From NCBI GenBank assembly GCA_000969725.1, contig JXSR01S018384.1: a DNA stretch of 21,199 nucleotides. One strand, written 5' to 3'. Made by a program: the position numbers and the translations under genes. Under the pieces are notes generated by a model. That model had not been told where the DNA came from. It saw only the letters and a list, made by a program, of their open reading frames with translations, and ran no database searches. This stretch comes from Ophiothrix spiculata. Its lineage: Eukaryota; Echinodermata; Ophiuroidea; Amphilepidida; Ophiotrichidae. Numbering within the stretch: position 1 is the first letter of the stretch; each line of letters starts with the position of its first letter. This document shows positions 9,550 through 18,903 of the stretch, piece after piece.

Positions 9550-10403
9550 AGCAATACTATAAGGTGTTAAAAATGAAGCGCCCCTGTCACCCATGACTTT
9601 TGATTTTTGTTGGCTTATTGGGTTTGTTTTTGGTAGATATGAATACCCTCCAAACGATTTGGCTCAAAGATGTTTACTTTTTCTGCTATGGTCATTTGTT
9701 GAATTAAACTCGGGATCCCGAATTTAATTCCACATGTGTTAGTATAGAACTGGGAATCTTTATGTACAAGCACCAAACTAAACAGCTTCCAGAAACCTTT
9801 GCCGAGTACTTTTGTAAACATAGCCAAATTCATAACTATCAAACAAGAAATTCACAAAATTATAGTATATATAATGCTTAAAAAATGTTTACTGACAGAG
9901 CGATCAGAATTACTGGACCCATTCTTTGGAATAACAAGAAATTGAAAGAGTTAGAAACTGTTAAACATTTTAAATTGGTTATGAAAAACACTTTACTTGA
10001 TTGCTATAATTAAGTTTTGTTTGGCTTTGGTCGTTTTGTTGCTTTATTTTATAGTTTTGTGCTTGTATTTTTTGATGTGAAATGTAGGCCCTACTTAGCG
10101 TTTTTTGGGGATAACCCTTTCAGGCCTTTGGTGGCCTTTTGTTATCTCCTCAATATCAGTTTGTTTTGTTTTGTTTTATTATGTTGATAATGTTTTGATG
10201 TCTATGTCTATGTTATATTATGATATTGAAATAAACTTGATATGATATATAGGAAAGCATGCACGTGGTTTTTATCCATTTGTTGATGTCAAAACAAATT
10301 GTTTCACAAAATACACTTGAAAATGCTTTTAGATAGTCACATTCCTGCATTTTATGCTGTTTTTACTATAAACCATTTTTGATCAAAATCTTATAGTATT
10401 GCT
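9550..10403. mobile_element. 854-bp TIR element with TTAA (or TA) target, carrying a LINE tail inside
   Basis: The ends are AGCAATACTATAAG (9550-9563) and its perfect inverted copy CTTATAGTATTGCT (10390-10403). TTAA lies on both sides (9546-9549 and 10404-10407). Copy 4 has the empty site GTAGATTAATATAATC near 14737-14752. TTAA duplication is typical of piggyBac, but the TIR lacks the usual CCC start, and a TA duplication with longer TIRs (AAGCAATAC...) fits equally well. The middle holds a decayed LINE C-terminus and 3' UTR (about 9650-10250). The element proper would be only about 230 bp and non-autonomous. Confidence 0.75.
9650..10250 (+). pseudogene. Decayed 3' end of a second non-LTR retrotransposon (RT C-terminus plus 3' UTR)
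   Basis: Reading in the frame of 9720, the sequence encodes ELGIFMYKHQTKQLPETFAE, then HNYQTRNSQNY, then a stop (9879-9881). It continues with RAIRITGPILWNN and ends FKLVMKNTLLDCYN with a stop at 10011-10013. This order (GIFMYK, LPxxF, HNYxTR, GPxLWN, FK near the end) is typical of the region after the RT domain in CR1/Jockey-type LINEs. The 3' UTR has a two-part hairpin: GGGGATAAC (10107-10115) with GTTATCTCC (10141-10149), and AGGCC with GGCCT inside. An AATAAA-like signal and a TGATATGATATA tail follow near 10230-10250. The in-frame stop and loss of upstream frame show it is dead. It is a different family from the LINE at 10948. Confidence 0.7.
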
Positions 10404-10947
10404 TTAATACAATCTTTTTAAAATGAAAATAAATTGTTTGTTTGGCTGCCAACTACATCAGGCAATTTGAAATCAGCCAGTTACAAGTGAACTTTATTAC
10501 AGAAATTTAATTTCCAGATATTACTTTTTTTTTTCAAAATTTAAAACTTCCTTTCAAATATTGTTTAATGGTAGAAAAATAAAATTCACTACGACGTAAA
10601 GTTTGTATATAGCAGCAAGTTGCAAAATACAGTTCCTACAAAATTTAAAATATATACACTACTTCAATTTTCATTAATGTGTAAAAAAGTTCAGTGGCCA
10701 TCATTGTGAATGAGATGAAAGTTAAAATATTCATCTATATTAAATTCTATTCATGGAATCGCATAGATGTAAAACATTTACACTAGTTCAATTCTCATTT
10801 ATGTGTAAAAAAGTTTAGTGACCATCATCATTGTGTGGTCACTGAACTTTTCCTCCTGCAAATGAGAGTAAAGTCAAACTATTCATCTACATTAATTCTA
10901 TTCATGGAAATCGCATAGACACAGGCATAGATGTGTTACAGTGATGA

Positions 10948-11976
10948 AAGTATGGAATTGATGGTAATGCTCATCTATGGTTTAAATCATATCTAGATAA
11001 TAGGACCCAAACTGTAAATATAAACTCTACTAATTCAAAATTTAGAAATATAGATATTGGAATTCCTCAAGGATCTATTTTAGGTCCACTTCTATTCATA
11101 ATTTTTGTTTATTCACTACCAAGTTATGTAAATTGTAAATGTGTAATGTATGCTGATGACACATCACTTTTAGTCAGTTCAAATGATCTTTCAACTTTAC
11201 AAACTGAACTTAATAGGAATCTTAACATGGTGGCAGGTTGGTTTAAAAGTAATCAATTAACATTAAATATAAAGAAGACAAAATTAATGATATTTGGTAC
11301 TAAACAGGCATTAAAGAAATTTCAGAATATTTCATTAAATTATGAAAATGAAAACATTGAAATTGTAGATAAGTTTAAGTATCTTGGTGTAATTCTTGAT
11401 CCACAATTGTCATGGAATCAACATGTAAACCATTTATCTTCAAATATATCTAAGCGTATTGGTGTTATTCGTAGAATTAAAAAATATCTTCCTTGTAAAA
11501 CTACCAAACTTCTTGCTAAAGCAATGGTATTTCCTCATTTTGACTATTGCAGTCCTGTATGGTCTAACTTTTCTATCACCAATCACAATAGCCTTCAAAT
11601 CTTGCATAACAAGCTTGCTCGTATACTTCTTCATGCAGATATCAGGACTTCAATAGATAAAATGATGAACGACCTAAGCTGGGACAGACTTGATGAGCGC
11701 TGGAATCACCAGCTACTTGTTATGACTTTTAAATGTTTAAAAGATATTGCTCCTCAATATCTTTCAACTATGTTTACTTTTACACGTTCAACTCATACCA
11801 AAAACACAAGGAGTAGATTAAATAATATTCTTATTGTACCATCATGGAACATTGCTGCTGGTAGAAGAACATTCCACTATAGAGCTGCTTCCCTTTGGAA
11901 CAAACTCCCAGCTGATATTCGCTCCAATTTTTTGAATATGAGTTTATATGAATTTAGAAATGTTATTTCTAAGTAA
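10948..11976 (+). CDS. Partial reverse transcriptase of a non-LTR retrotransposon, open to its stop
   Basis: The frame is open for 342 codons from the 5' truncation point to TAA at 11974-11976; the first methionine (11146) is internal and is probably not a real start. Motifs seen in order are YGIDGNAHLWFKSYL (10951-), GIPQGSILGPLLF (11059-11097, RT block 4), MYADDTSLL (11146-, catalytic YADD), KTKLMIFG and KYLGVILDPQLSW (thumb region), then a long C-terminal part ending AASLWNKLPADIRSNF and FRNVISK. Family members normally have an APE-type endonuclease upstream; it is absent here. After block 4 the usual YINDLP is replaced by FVYSLP, so the conserved ND is lost. The enzyme would copy the element RNA at a nicked target, but this copy cannot be functional alone. 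An open frame with clean motifs suggests a fairly recent insertion. Confidence 0.85.
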   Translation, partial: KYGIDGNAHLWFKSYLDNRTQTVNINSTNSKFRNIDIGIPQGSILGPLLFIIFVYSLPSYVNCKCVMYADDTSLLVSSNDLSTLQTELNRNLNMVAGWFKSNQLTLNIKKTKLMIFGTKQALKKFQNISLNYENENIEIVDKFKYLGVILDPQLSWNQHVNHLSSNISKRIGVIRRIKKYLPCKTTKLLAKAMVFPHFDYCSPVWSNFSITNHNSLQILHNKLARILLHADIRTSIDKMMNDLSWDRLDERWNHQLLVMTFKCLKDIAPQYLSTMFTFTRSTHTKNTRSRLNNILIVPSWNIAAGRRTFHYRAASLWNKLPADIRSNFLNMSLYEFRNVISK

Positions 11977-12097
11977 ATTGTACTCATTGACTATTTGTAT
12001 ATTTTGTTTCTTTTCATTTAAATATAGAAACATTTATATTTTTGTAAATATTATTCTTTGTAAATAATTTATAAATATATGTACATGTAATTTTTCT

Positions 12098-12118
12098 CTG
12101 GACCTCTTGGGAGACCAG
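12098..12118 (+). other. 3' UTR hairpin of the LINE
   Basis: CTGG and CTC in the left arm pair with GAG and CCAG in the right arm around TTGG, 55 bases before the (AACA)n tail. Stem-loops near the 3' end commonly serve as recognition sites for the RT of LINEs. That role is inferred here. Confidence 0.5.
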
Positions 12119-12227
12119 TACATTTGTATTGAAAGAGTATGCCAGAATAAAGATAGAACAAACAAACAAACAAATTGAGGAGTGCAAAGTAATTATTTCT
12201 AAATTACCTCTACATTATCATCTCACC

Positions 12228-12440
12228 ATCCATCCGTCCGGTTTTGTTTCAGACAAGACCGAGATATAAAACTATTGTGATTCCCAGCGCCAAAATCTAT
12301 TTTGTAAATTTGAATGGCTATAACTGAGAAATGTACATTAAGGTAATTTGTGCTGTTTGTTGATTTTGACACAAGAGGAATGCTAAAATATAATGACAGC
12401 AAGCTGCTCCATCGGATGCTGTGGGCTGACGAGGACAAAA
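12228..12440 (-). pseudogene. Candidate terminal exon, copy 3, inactivated
   Basis: This is the copy 3 equivalent of the 64-codon minus-strand frame of copies 1 and 4. Relative to them it has a 1-bp deletion in the GCAGGCTTGC region and a 1-bp insertion in TCAAAATCAAC. Two tryptophan or leucine-region codons have become TAG. The remaining similarity (FCPRQPTAS at the start, ILALGITIVLYLGLV at the end) shows common descent. If the parent frame was coding, this copy is a pseudogene. Confidence 0.3.
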
Positions 12441-13163
12441 CTTCACAATCAAATTAAACACTTGGTTTTGTTTTTAGTATTCTTTACAGTGCGTGCTACT
12501 GTCAGGCAATATTAAAGAGCTAGATACCTCTTAATTCTCCACTTTGTTTATCAGCTCAAAGTCCTTGTACTCCTAACAAGTGAACATCTGGGCTTAACAT
12601 TTTCCCACTCAGAAAAAAAATCTCCAAATCTTTGTATTAGTCTCTTCTACTTTTCTGACACGTAATCCTATGATGTATTGGCTTGGAAAGTAGGACCAGT
12701 CAGCTATTGAGTTGGATTGTTTAAAGAGAAATTTAGTGGTTTTAACACTATAGCATTTATGTAGGCACACCATTGCATATAATTTCAATACCAAAATGTT
12801 ACACATTCTTGCCCTTCAATATGAATGGGATTTGGTTTTCTTTAAGATTTGCAGGAACTCTTTAAGGATACTCCAGCACATAATAATTCAAGGCCATGAT
12901 CATCTAACATTTTGTCATGACATTTGCCATGGAATGGGCAAATTTCAATTTTCTTATCAGCAATCCATTATTTAAATTGTTAATGTGGATGCTGAAAAAT
13001 GTTGAGTCTCATTATCCAAAATAATTACTGTTCATTAGGCTTTTACAATTAGCTTATTTGATGTTATACGTACCAGTTAAAATTTGGAGCACAAATAAGT
13101 ATTAACAGGCTGGGATATTATTAGCCTGATCCGGAAATGGTTAAAAAATATAACTAGAAAATT

Positions 13164-15720
13164 GTTTCATGAATAAATTTACTCCCAACTTGATGATTGA
13201 TTCTTGGATATTAATTGAAAAATCTTTGAATAAATAATAAAACCACCAAAACTGAGAGACGAACATGATCTTTCTGATATAAAAGAATACATTGATTGTA
13301 TGTATTATTATCGAAAACTCAAATGGAAAAATGCTTACAATGTTACCTGATCATTTTACCAAATGCTACTCATATCCAACTCACCAAGTCAGAGAGCAGT
13401 ATATACATTACACAGTACAAGCTAGTTACTGTCTTGTGCTTTGTGGGAAATTCAAGGAGAAATGAGAAGATAATCAATACTCTTTCATTAAGGCAGTATC
13501 TACGATATCAAACATACGCACATACAGCTTGTTACAATGAGAGTAAATTGAAGTGAAACTGGATGCTTTACGGAAGTTTCTATTATTTGCATATACTGTA
13601 TTTTTACTTTGTATGGCAAGCATCAAGTCAAGAAATGGCATACTATGATTAATATGCATTTTGTAATGAAAAGAAACCCTCCAAAATCCAATTACCTACT
13701 CTGCAGCTTTCTGCTAACTTTTGTTTAATTTCAAGGTATCAACATTTTCTAAAACCGTTGATATACAATTTATTTACTTGAAGATTTATTTTGGAGACCA
13801 AATTAGCCAGAACTTGAGCAAGGTTTTTGACATGAAGTCAATATATATTTCTACATAATCTATTATCATCTCCAAATCCAGAGGACAATGTTCTTTAGAA
13901 TTCTATTCATTATCATGTTGATCCCACAAGGCTAAGTTCCTCTGAATTTTGATCCATTAAAATACTATCAGTCTCAATGGCAGAGTCCCTGAAGTCAACA
14001 GAGGCATATTCTATGGCAATTTTGCCTGTTGAGACGATAGCTTGAAGGTTTTGGCACAATTTAGAAGCCCTAAAGAGTCAAATTCTGCAAAGTATGGATG
14101 AATACCTAATTTGGAAATTTGCTTGCAAACATAAGCATAAGAATCAAGCACTGCAGTTAATTCATACAAATAGTGGCATGCAAGACTTTATTTCTCCTGA
14201 AGGCAAAGTTCAAAGTGATTCTCTTGAGTCTTATTCTAGCCTCCATTGATACATCCTGGATTTGCAAACTCATCCCAAGTGTTCCTTACAGTAACAAAAT
14301 AGCAATACCATATAAATGAACTTTGGCAAAAATGGTTAACTGGTGCTATGAGTTCAAAGGAAGACATTTCATCCAGCATCCACGTCAAGTGAAACAAACA
14401 TGATCAAAATCCAATTAGCATCATCCCAGAAGACTTAGTTCAGTGAACCATGGGCAATCCTACCTCCCTAGTGTCAGAATGTATCATGGAAGAGACTGCA
14501 CAGCCAATCTCATTATAATTTTATGTGACTGACCAAGATCTTTTTCAGGATGAAAATTTATGGCAAATTGTGACAACGGGAAAGTAATTGAAGAGAAACA
14601 CAGTACTTTTATTTTTCTTTAGCTTTAATTCATATTTGTCTTTTAAATTTTGCAGAAAATTAACATTTATAATCTAATCATTGTTTAATCATTGTTGGGA
14701 TAAGTGCTTTTTGACAAAATGTCTGCTTACCTTTCGTAGATTAATATAATCTTTCTCAAATGAAAATAAATCGTTAAAAAATTGTTTGTTTGGCTACCAA
14801 CTACAACAGGCAATTTGAAATCAGCTAGTTGTAAGTAAACTTTATTACAGAAAAGTAATTTCAAGAAATTAGGTATATTACATTTTTTTTTTTGCAAAAT
14901 TTAAAAACTCCATTTCTAACATTGTTTAATGGTAGAAAAGTAAAATGGCAAAAACATTAAAAACATATACACTACTTCAATTCCCATCATCATTCTGTGG
15001 TCCGCACCTAACTTTTCTTCCTACAAATGAGAGTAAAGTGAAAATTTTAATCTATATTAAATTCTATTCATGGAATTGCATAGACACGGGCAAAGAAGTG
15101 TTACAGTGATGACATTGAGAAGCGCAAAGTAATTATTTCTAAATTACCTCTATGCTATCATCTCACCATCCACCCGTCCAGTGTTATATCACACAAGACC
15201 AAGATATGAAATCATTGTGATTCCAAGCGCCAAAATCCATTTTGTAAATTTGAATGGCAATAACTGAGAATTGTACACTAAGGTAATTTGTGCTGATTGT
15301 TGATTTGACGCAAGAGGAATGCTAAGATGTAACGACAGCAAGCCTGCGTCATCGGATGCTGTGGGCTGAAGAGGGCAAAACTTCCAATCAAATAAAGCGC
15401 TTCGCTTTTGTTTTTTTTGTTCTTTACAGTGTATGCTACTTACTGTCAGGCACTATTAAAGAGCTTAACTTTATCTCTTATTTCTCCATTTTGTTTATCA
15501 GCTTTAAATTATACCCAAGTCCTTGTGCTCTTTACCAGTGAACACCTGGGCTTCACTCTTTTTCTCTCTCAAGAGAAAAATCTCGTAATCTTTGTAATCT
15601 CATCTCCTACTTTTCTGACACAATATCCTACCTATGTATTGGTTTGGAAAGTAGGACCAGTCAGCTTAAGAGTGAGAGGTTTCAGGGGGAATTTGGTTGT
15701 CTTAACACTGTAGGATATAT
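13164..15720. repeat. Array copy 4 of the ~3.1-kb tandem unit (no large insertion, 3' truncated)
   Basis: It starts with GTTTCATGAATAAATTTA and is colinear with copies 1 and 3 up to about 15720 (GTTGTCTTAACACTGTAGGAT, against GTGGTTTTAACACTATAGCAT in copy 3). After that no similarity to the unit remains, so the last ~450 bp of the unit are missing and the array ends. It is the cleanest copy for reading the ancestral sequence. Confidence 0.85.
15189..15380 (-). pseudogene. Candidate terminal exon, copy 4, frame intact
   Basis: The minus-strand frame is open for 63 codons plus TGA (15191-15189), the same length as copy 1 with no indels. It encodes FCPLQPTASDD, then SIPLASNQQSAQITLVYNSQ, then a hydrophobic end WILALGITMISYLGLV. 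The pyrimidine-rich TTTTGCCCTCTTCAG at its 5' border resembles a splice acceptor. Differences from copy 1 near the end (CTC to CTT, GTC to GTG, TTG to CTT) are synonymous. No upstream exon, start codon or known domain could be identified, so it may be a gene fragment or chance. Confidence 0.3.
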
Positions 15721-16540
15721 TTTTAGCAAATTTTAATTTACCAAAAATATATCATTTTGTAAATTTTATATTTTGGGAAGCGTTAGTTCAGGGGTCTATG
15801 GGAAATGTGGCAAAAGTGGAATTATTTAGTGTTAATTCAAAAACTTCCCACTGAAATTTTGTGTCAATTTTTTCACAAAGGTTGCGCATAAGTATGTTCT
15901 TTCAATTAACAAAAAAAGTATTTATGTGACATTTTTTGCTTCAAAACGTTATTCTGCGTATATACTGCAAATGCGTGTTGTGAAATTAAACAAGTGCGGA
16001 CCAGACACCTTAACGTCAATATTTTCACGCTCAGTTATTTTTTGAAAAACTCATTATTGTTCCTGTACTGAATAGTTATATGCATTTTGCATTCTCAAGA
16101 TCTCAAGAATATGGCCCCTGACTGCACTGGCAGACCAACATTGTAACAGTAAATTTGAAAATGTGTGAAAAATCTCCAGAGGGGCGCCAAATGGGAAATA
16201 ACTCAAACTGAATTTATATTCAATTTCCGAGAACAAACCCAAGTGTCTTACTAATTTTTACCAATTTGTCAAAAAAATTGCCATTGATATCTTTCACACA
16301 TTTTGTTACTGATAAAACTGTATGGGCCAAACTATAGTTTTTATGAGCTACCAAATATTTGGTGCAACAAGTCTTTGTTATCTTATAATCGGATATATAG
16401 TTCCAATGTATTTTCTAATAAAAACGGAGGCTTGGTAATGAAAAATCAATACTACCACATTGAGGAGTATTTGGTGAAAATGTTTGGTGATTTACAACAC
16501 CGACAAATGACTGTTTCCATGGCGATTTTCAATTTCGAAG
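15721..16540. other. Unique AT-rich sequence after the array; no gene seen
   Basis: There is no similarity to the array unit and no recognisable protein. The 85-codon plus-strand frame at 16303-16560 and the 62-codon minus frame at 16054-16242 show no motif I know and have low-complexity, AT-driven composition. I see no clear TIR or target duplication. Confidence 0.4.
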
Positions 16541-16980
16541 GAACTCACTTTCGAAGTTGAAACCGCGTAACAAGCTTTTGAAACCAGAAGTGGCACTGTT
16601 TGAAATAACGTCATTTGACCTTTATAAACCAAGATATGCTGAGAAATCCAATATCGTAAACAATTGAAAACCAGAAGTGGATAACCAAGGTCGTGCTCAA
16701 CTGGAAGTTGTCAACTGTGAGTTGTTTCCACGGGATATCACTTTCGAAGTTTAACTCAACTGCAAGTTTACCATAAGATTTCTTGTAGTTGAAAACTCAC
16801 ATTAGAGGTCTGTTCTTTCAAAAATGATTACCTACAAGTGTATTTCTATGGTCACTCAACTGCGAATTCATTTTCGAAAGTGTGTACCTTTCAAAAGTGA
16901 ACCCACCGTTGAAACACACCCACTGTGTAATTAACGTCCAACATAAATAGTACTTTCAAAAGTACTATACAGCGCTAAAA
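16541..16980. repeat. Region rich in short palindromic TTTCGAAR / TTTCAAAR motifs
   Basis: Recurring motifs include CACTTTCGAAGTT (near 16546 and 16739), GAAAACCAGAAGTGG or GAAACCAGAAGTGG (near 16580 and 16667), ATTTTCGAAAGTG and CTTTCAAAAGTG. It closes with a palindrome of 10-bp arms, ATAGTACTTT (16947-16956) and AAAGTACTAT (16959-16968). The arrangement is irregular rather than a clean tandem array. It may be a decayed repeat. Confidence 0.4.
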
Positions 16981-17680
16981 GTGTTAAAAATAGTATTTTT
17001 GAAAGACCCATTAAGGGCTTTTCTGGATACGGTTATAGCTATTAAAAATCATGTGACCAGGTTTAAGCCAATCAACTCTGTTAAATGTAATAATGTGGTA
17101 GGCCTATATAATACTGTTCAATTCTATGGAGATGTAAGTGCGTGGTTTAAACATTTTCCTGACAATTTTGAAAAAATATTTAATGGCCAGACTTCTGTTG
17201 AGACATCTTTTACCATTCTTAAGGCCAAAAAATAAGGTTTGCTTGCCCTCAACCAACCTTTATTTTGGAAATACAAAAAAAAGTACAGAACCAAAGTGCT
17301 GACCCTATTTTGGTAATAAATATACTTCTTCGCTTTCTTTTTGCTTTCAAAATGTTTGCATTCAAAAAATGTGAACAAATGGTAGTCTAGAGTTTGTGTT
17401 AAACATTTTTGTTGCTGTGTATTAATTCATTTTGTAACCAAAATTAACTTATTTTATTTATGTACTCAGTAGAGTTTGCAAGTAATGAAAACATTTGCCC
17501 AAGCAATACAATTTTCAAGGTATATAATTCATTTAAAGAGCAAGTTACCATTTTTGTTTTGCCTTATAACATCACATTCCTCGGGAGATTTAGTAAATCA
17601 CAATTTTTCTGAATTTTTTTTCTGAAACTTGCATCTCTCATTCTATTTTTTCTTGCAAAAAATATCAAGTACAACATTTT
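16981..17680. other. AT-rich sequence with overlapping ORFs on both strands; no confirmed gene
   Basis: Two opposing frames overlap here (plus 16981-17235, minus 17124-17378). Neither has a recognisable domain, and the plus frame lacks an ATG start. The plus frame ends at TAA at 17233-17235. The overlap means at most one could be coding, and no splice-site context supports either. Confidence 0.3.
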
Positions 17681-17691
17681 CATCTCTATAG

Positions 17692-17780
17692 CGGCCTCTC
17701 CAAGTGGAATGATTGACCATTGTTACCTTGAAGGAAACAAGCATAGAGTTAAGTCAGTGAGCAGTTCACATCTAGAGCAG
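17692..17780 (+). CDS. Possible internal exon of an unrecognised gene
   Basis: A pyrimidine-rich tract ending TTTTCATCTCTATAG (17677-17691) precedes an open 89-base segment ending in CTAGAGCAG and followed by GTCTAAAA. The frame (two bases, then 29 codons) reads ASPSGMIDHCYLEG, then NKHRVKSVSSSHLEQ, a mixed composition unlike the AT-driven frames around it. The acceptor is good; the donor has GT but a weak consensus after it. No neighbouring exon could be linked with confidence. A later acceptor-like TTCCATTGCCATAG (18178-18191) opens a short in-phase frame ending TAA near 18222. I do not recognise the protein, and this could be chance. Confidence 0.25.
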
Positions 17781-17783
17781 GTC

Positions 17784-18560
17784 TAAAACAAAGTTGTTAA
17801 TATTATATCAATAGAATGCTCGCGGCTCAAAAGTTGCAGAGGCCCTGACAAAGTAACTAATATGTTACATACTGCAATGTATTTTACATTACTGTAAGTT
17901 AAGAATGTTATAACTGTGGATTTAAACTGGTAAATATAGCAATTTTAGCCTGGATGTGACTGGAATTTTACCAACTTTCAAGGTTATTGAATTCTGCAAA
18001 TTCAAAATAGTTGATAAAATCCTATCAAAGCAAGACCTTAAAGAGCACACTCCTTGTCAAAAGTATTTCTGCATAATTAAAAACAATCATAAACCTCATT
18101 TTCTATAATAAATAACCTAGTATAGGTAACTTACCTATTCAATAAGAATAAATCGATGTTTGTTTTAATATTTAATCTTCCATTGCCATAGACATTGCTG
18201 ATTTGGTGGGCCATATACAAATAAATACACAAAAGTACAAATTTTTCTATTTTTCATAACCTCATTATTACCTTGTAACTGGATAAAATATTTTCAGTTT
18301 GTAAGTTTTAAAACAAATGTGCAGAAATGTATATAAACTCGTTTTTTTATGTGCAGACGAAAGTAGTAATGTGCATTACACGCCATATTTTTCAAAAGCT
18401 ATGAATGCAATTCCGGATTACTTATGTCGATAATTATACGATATAGATTCTGTCAAAAAATGATGAGAATGGGATAAACGTCTTATAAGATTTGGCTGAA
18501 TTAAGTTTTTGCAATGTAGTACAACATATTTGCATAAAAAGTGCATGAAAAAACTGAATT
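17784..18560. other. AT-rich sequence, no gene or repeat recognised
   Basis: There are stops in all frames at short intervals apart from the short acceptor-like segment mentioned for 17692-17780. No inverted ends, tandem repeats or RNA gene signals were seen. Confidence 0.4.
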
Positions 18561-18735
18561 AAACAGTGGCAGCACCATGGGGTGAGGAGTGGGCAATTGC
18601 CCCCGAAAGGATTTCCAGAACAAATAAAAATACAGAAAAGAAATTGGAATGTTTTCAAAAGCTTTCAAAAAAATTGGGCGTACCTTTTGGGCCTAACAAT
18701 AAAACCTGGCGCAGCGCTAGGATTTACTGAACCAA
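18561..18735. repeat. Possible decayed repeat with CAGTGGCRCAGC-type motifs
   Basis: ACAGTGGCAGCACCATGGGG (18564-18583) and CTGGCGCAGCGCTAGGATTT (18705-18724) lie in the same orientation, with GGGCAATTGCCCC between them (near 18590-18603). Sequences like these recur as short dispersed repeats in invertebrate genomes. I cannot define ends here. Confidence 0.3.
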
Positions 18736-18903
18736 AATGACAGGTAATCGACTGGTATATTGATTGGTGATTGGTAATTGGTATTTCCTAGAACAACAAC
18801 ATCGGGATTGGAAACTCATTTTTTTTAAAGGTCATTACCGTCTTGCACCCAACACATCAGACATTCTGAAACCAGCTAAAATCCCGGAGGGGGTTATTAG
18901 TGC

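Larger units (their letters stand above)
10948..12173 (+). mobile_element. 5'-truncated non-LTR retrotransposon (CR1/L2/Jockey type)
   Basis: The element joins array DNA at GTGATGA (10941-10947) on the left and ATTGAGGAGTGC (from 12174) on the right. The uninterrupted array copies read GATGACATTGAGGAGTGC (for example near 3452 and 6213), so the empty site is known. The target duplication is 0-2 bp with perhaps one base lost. The element has an RT frame to 11976 and a 3' UTR of about 200 bp with a hairpin CTGGACCTCTTGGGAGACCAG-type structure (12098-12118), AATAAA at 12146-12151 and a short (AACA)n tail. Endonuclease, ORF1 and the N-terminal RT part are missing, as expected from incomplete reverse transcription. 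Confidence 0.85.
7823..13163. repeat. Array copy 3 of the ~3.1-kb tandem unit (with three insertions)
   Basis: It starts with GTTTCATGAATAAATTTA and keeps all unit landmarks to the end near TATTATTAGCCTGATCCGGAAATGG. It carries three private insertions: a 173-bp insert at 9268, an 854-bp element at 9550 and a truncated LINE at 10948. Removing them leaves about 3.07 kb. A local direct duplication of the hairpin-bearing segment occurs at about 10645-10770 and 10771-10930, each ending in CTATTCATGGAA-type sequence. No intact host gene is visible. Confidence 0.85.

Noticed and set aside
9615..9842. 75-codon minus-strand ORF within the TTAA element
   Set aside because: It is antisense to the LINE RT remnant, whose plus-strand motifs are recognisable; this is a shadow frame.
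7954..13556. Plus-strand ORFs in copies 3 and 4 (7954-8136, 13296-13556) with matching translations
   Set aside because: The similarity follows from the overall identity of the copies; copy 1 has an early stop in the same frame and no family is recognisable.
16981..17378. Opposing 84-codon ORFs as host genes
   Set aside because: They overlap on opposite strands, the plus one has no ATG, and neither has a recognisable domain or splice context.
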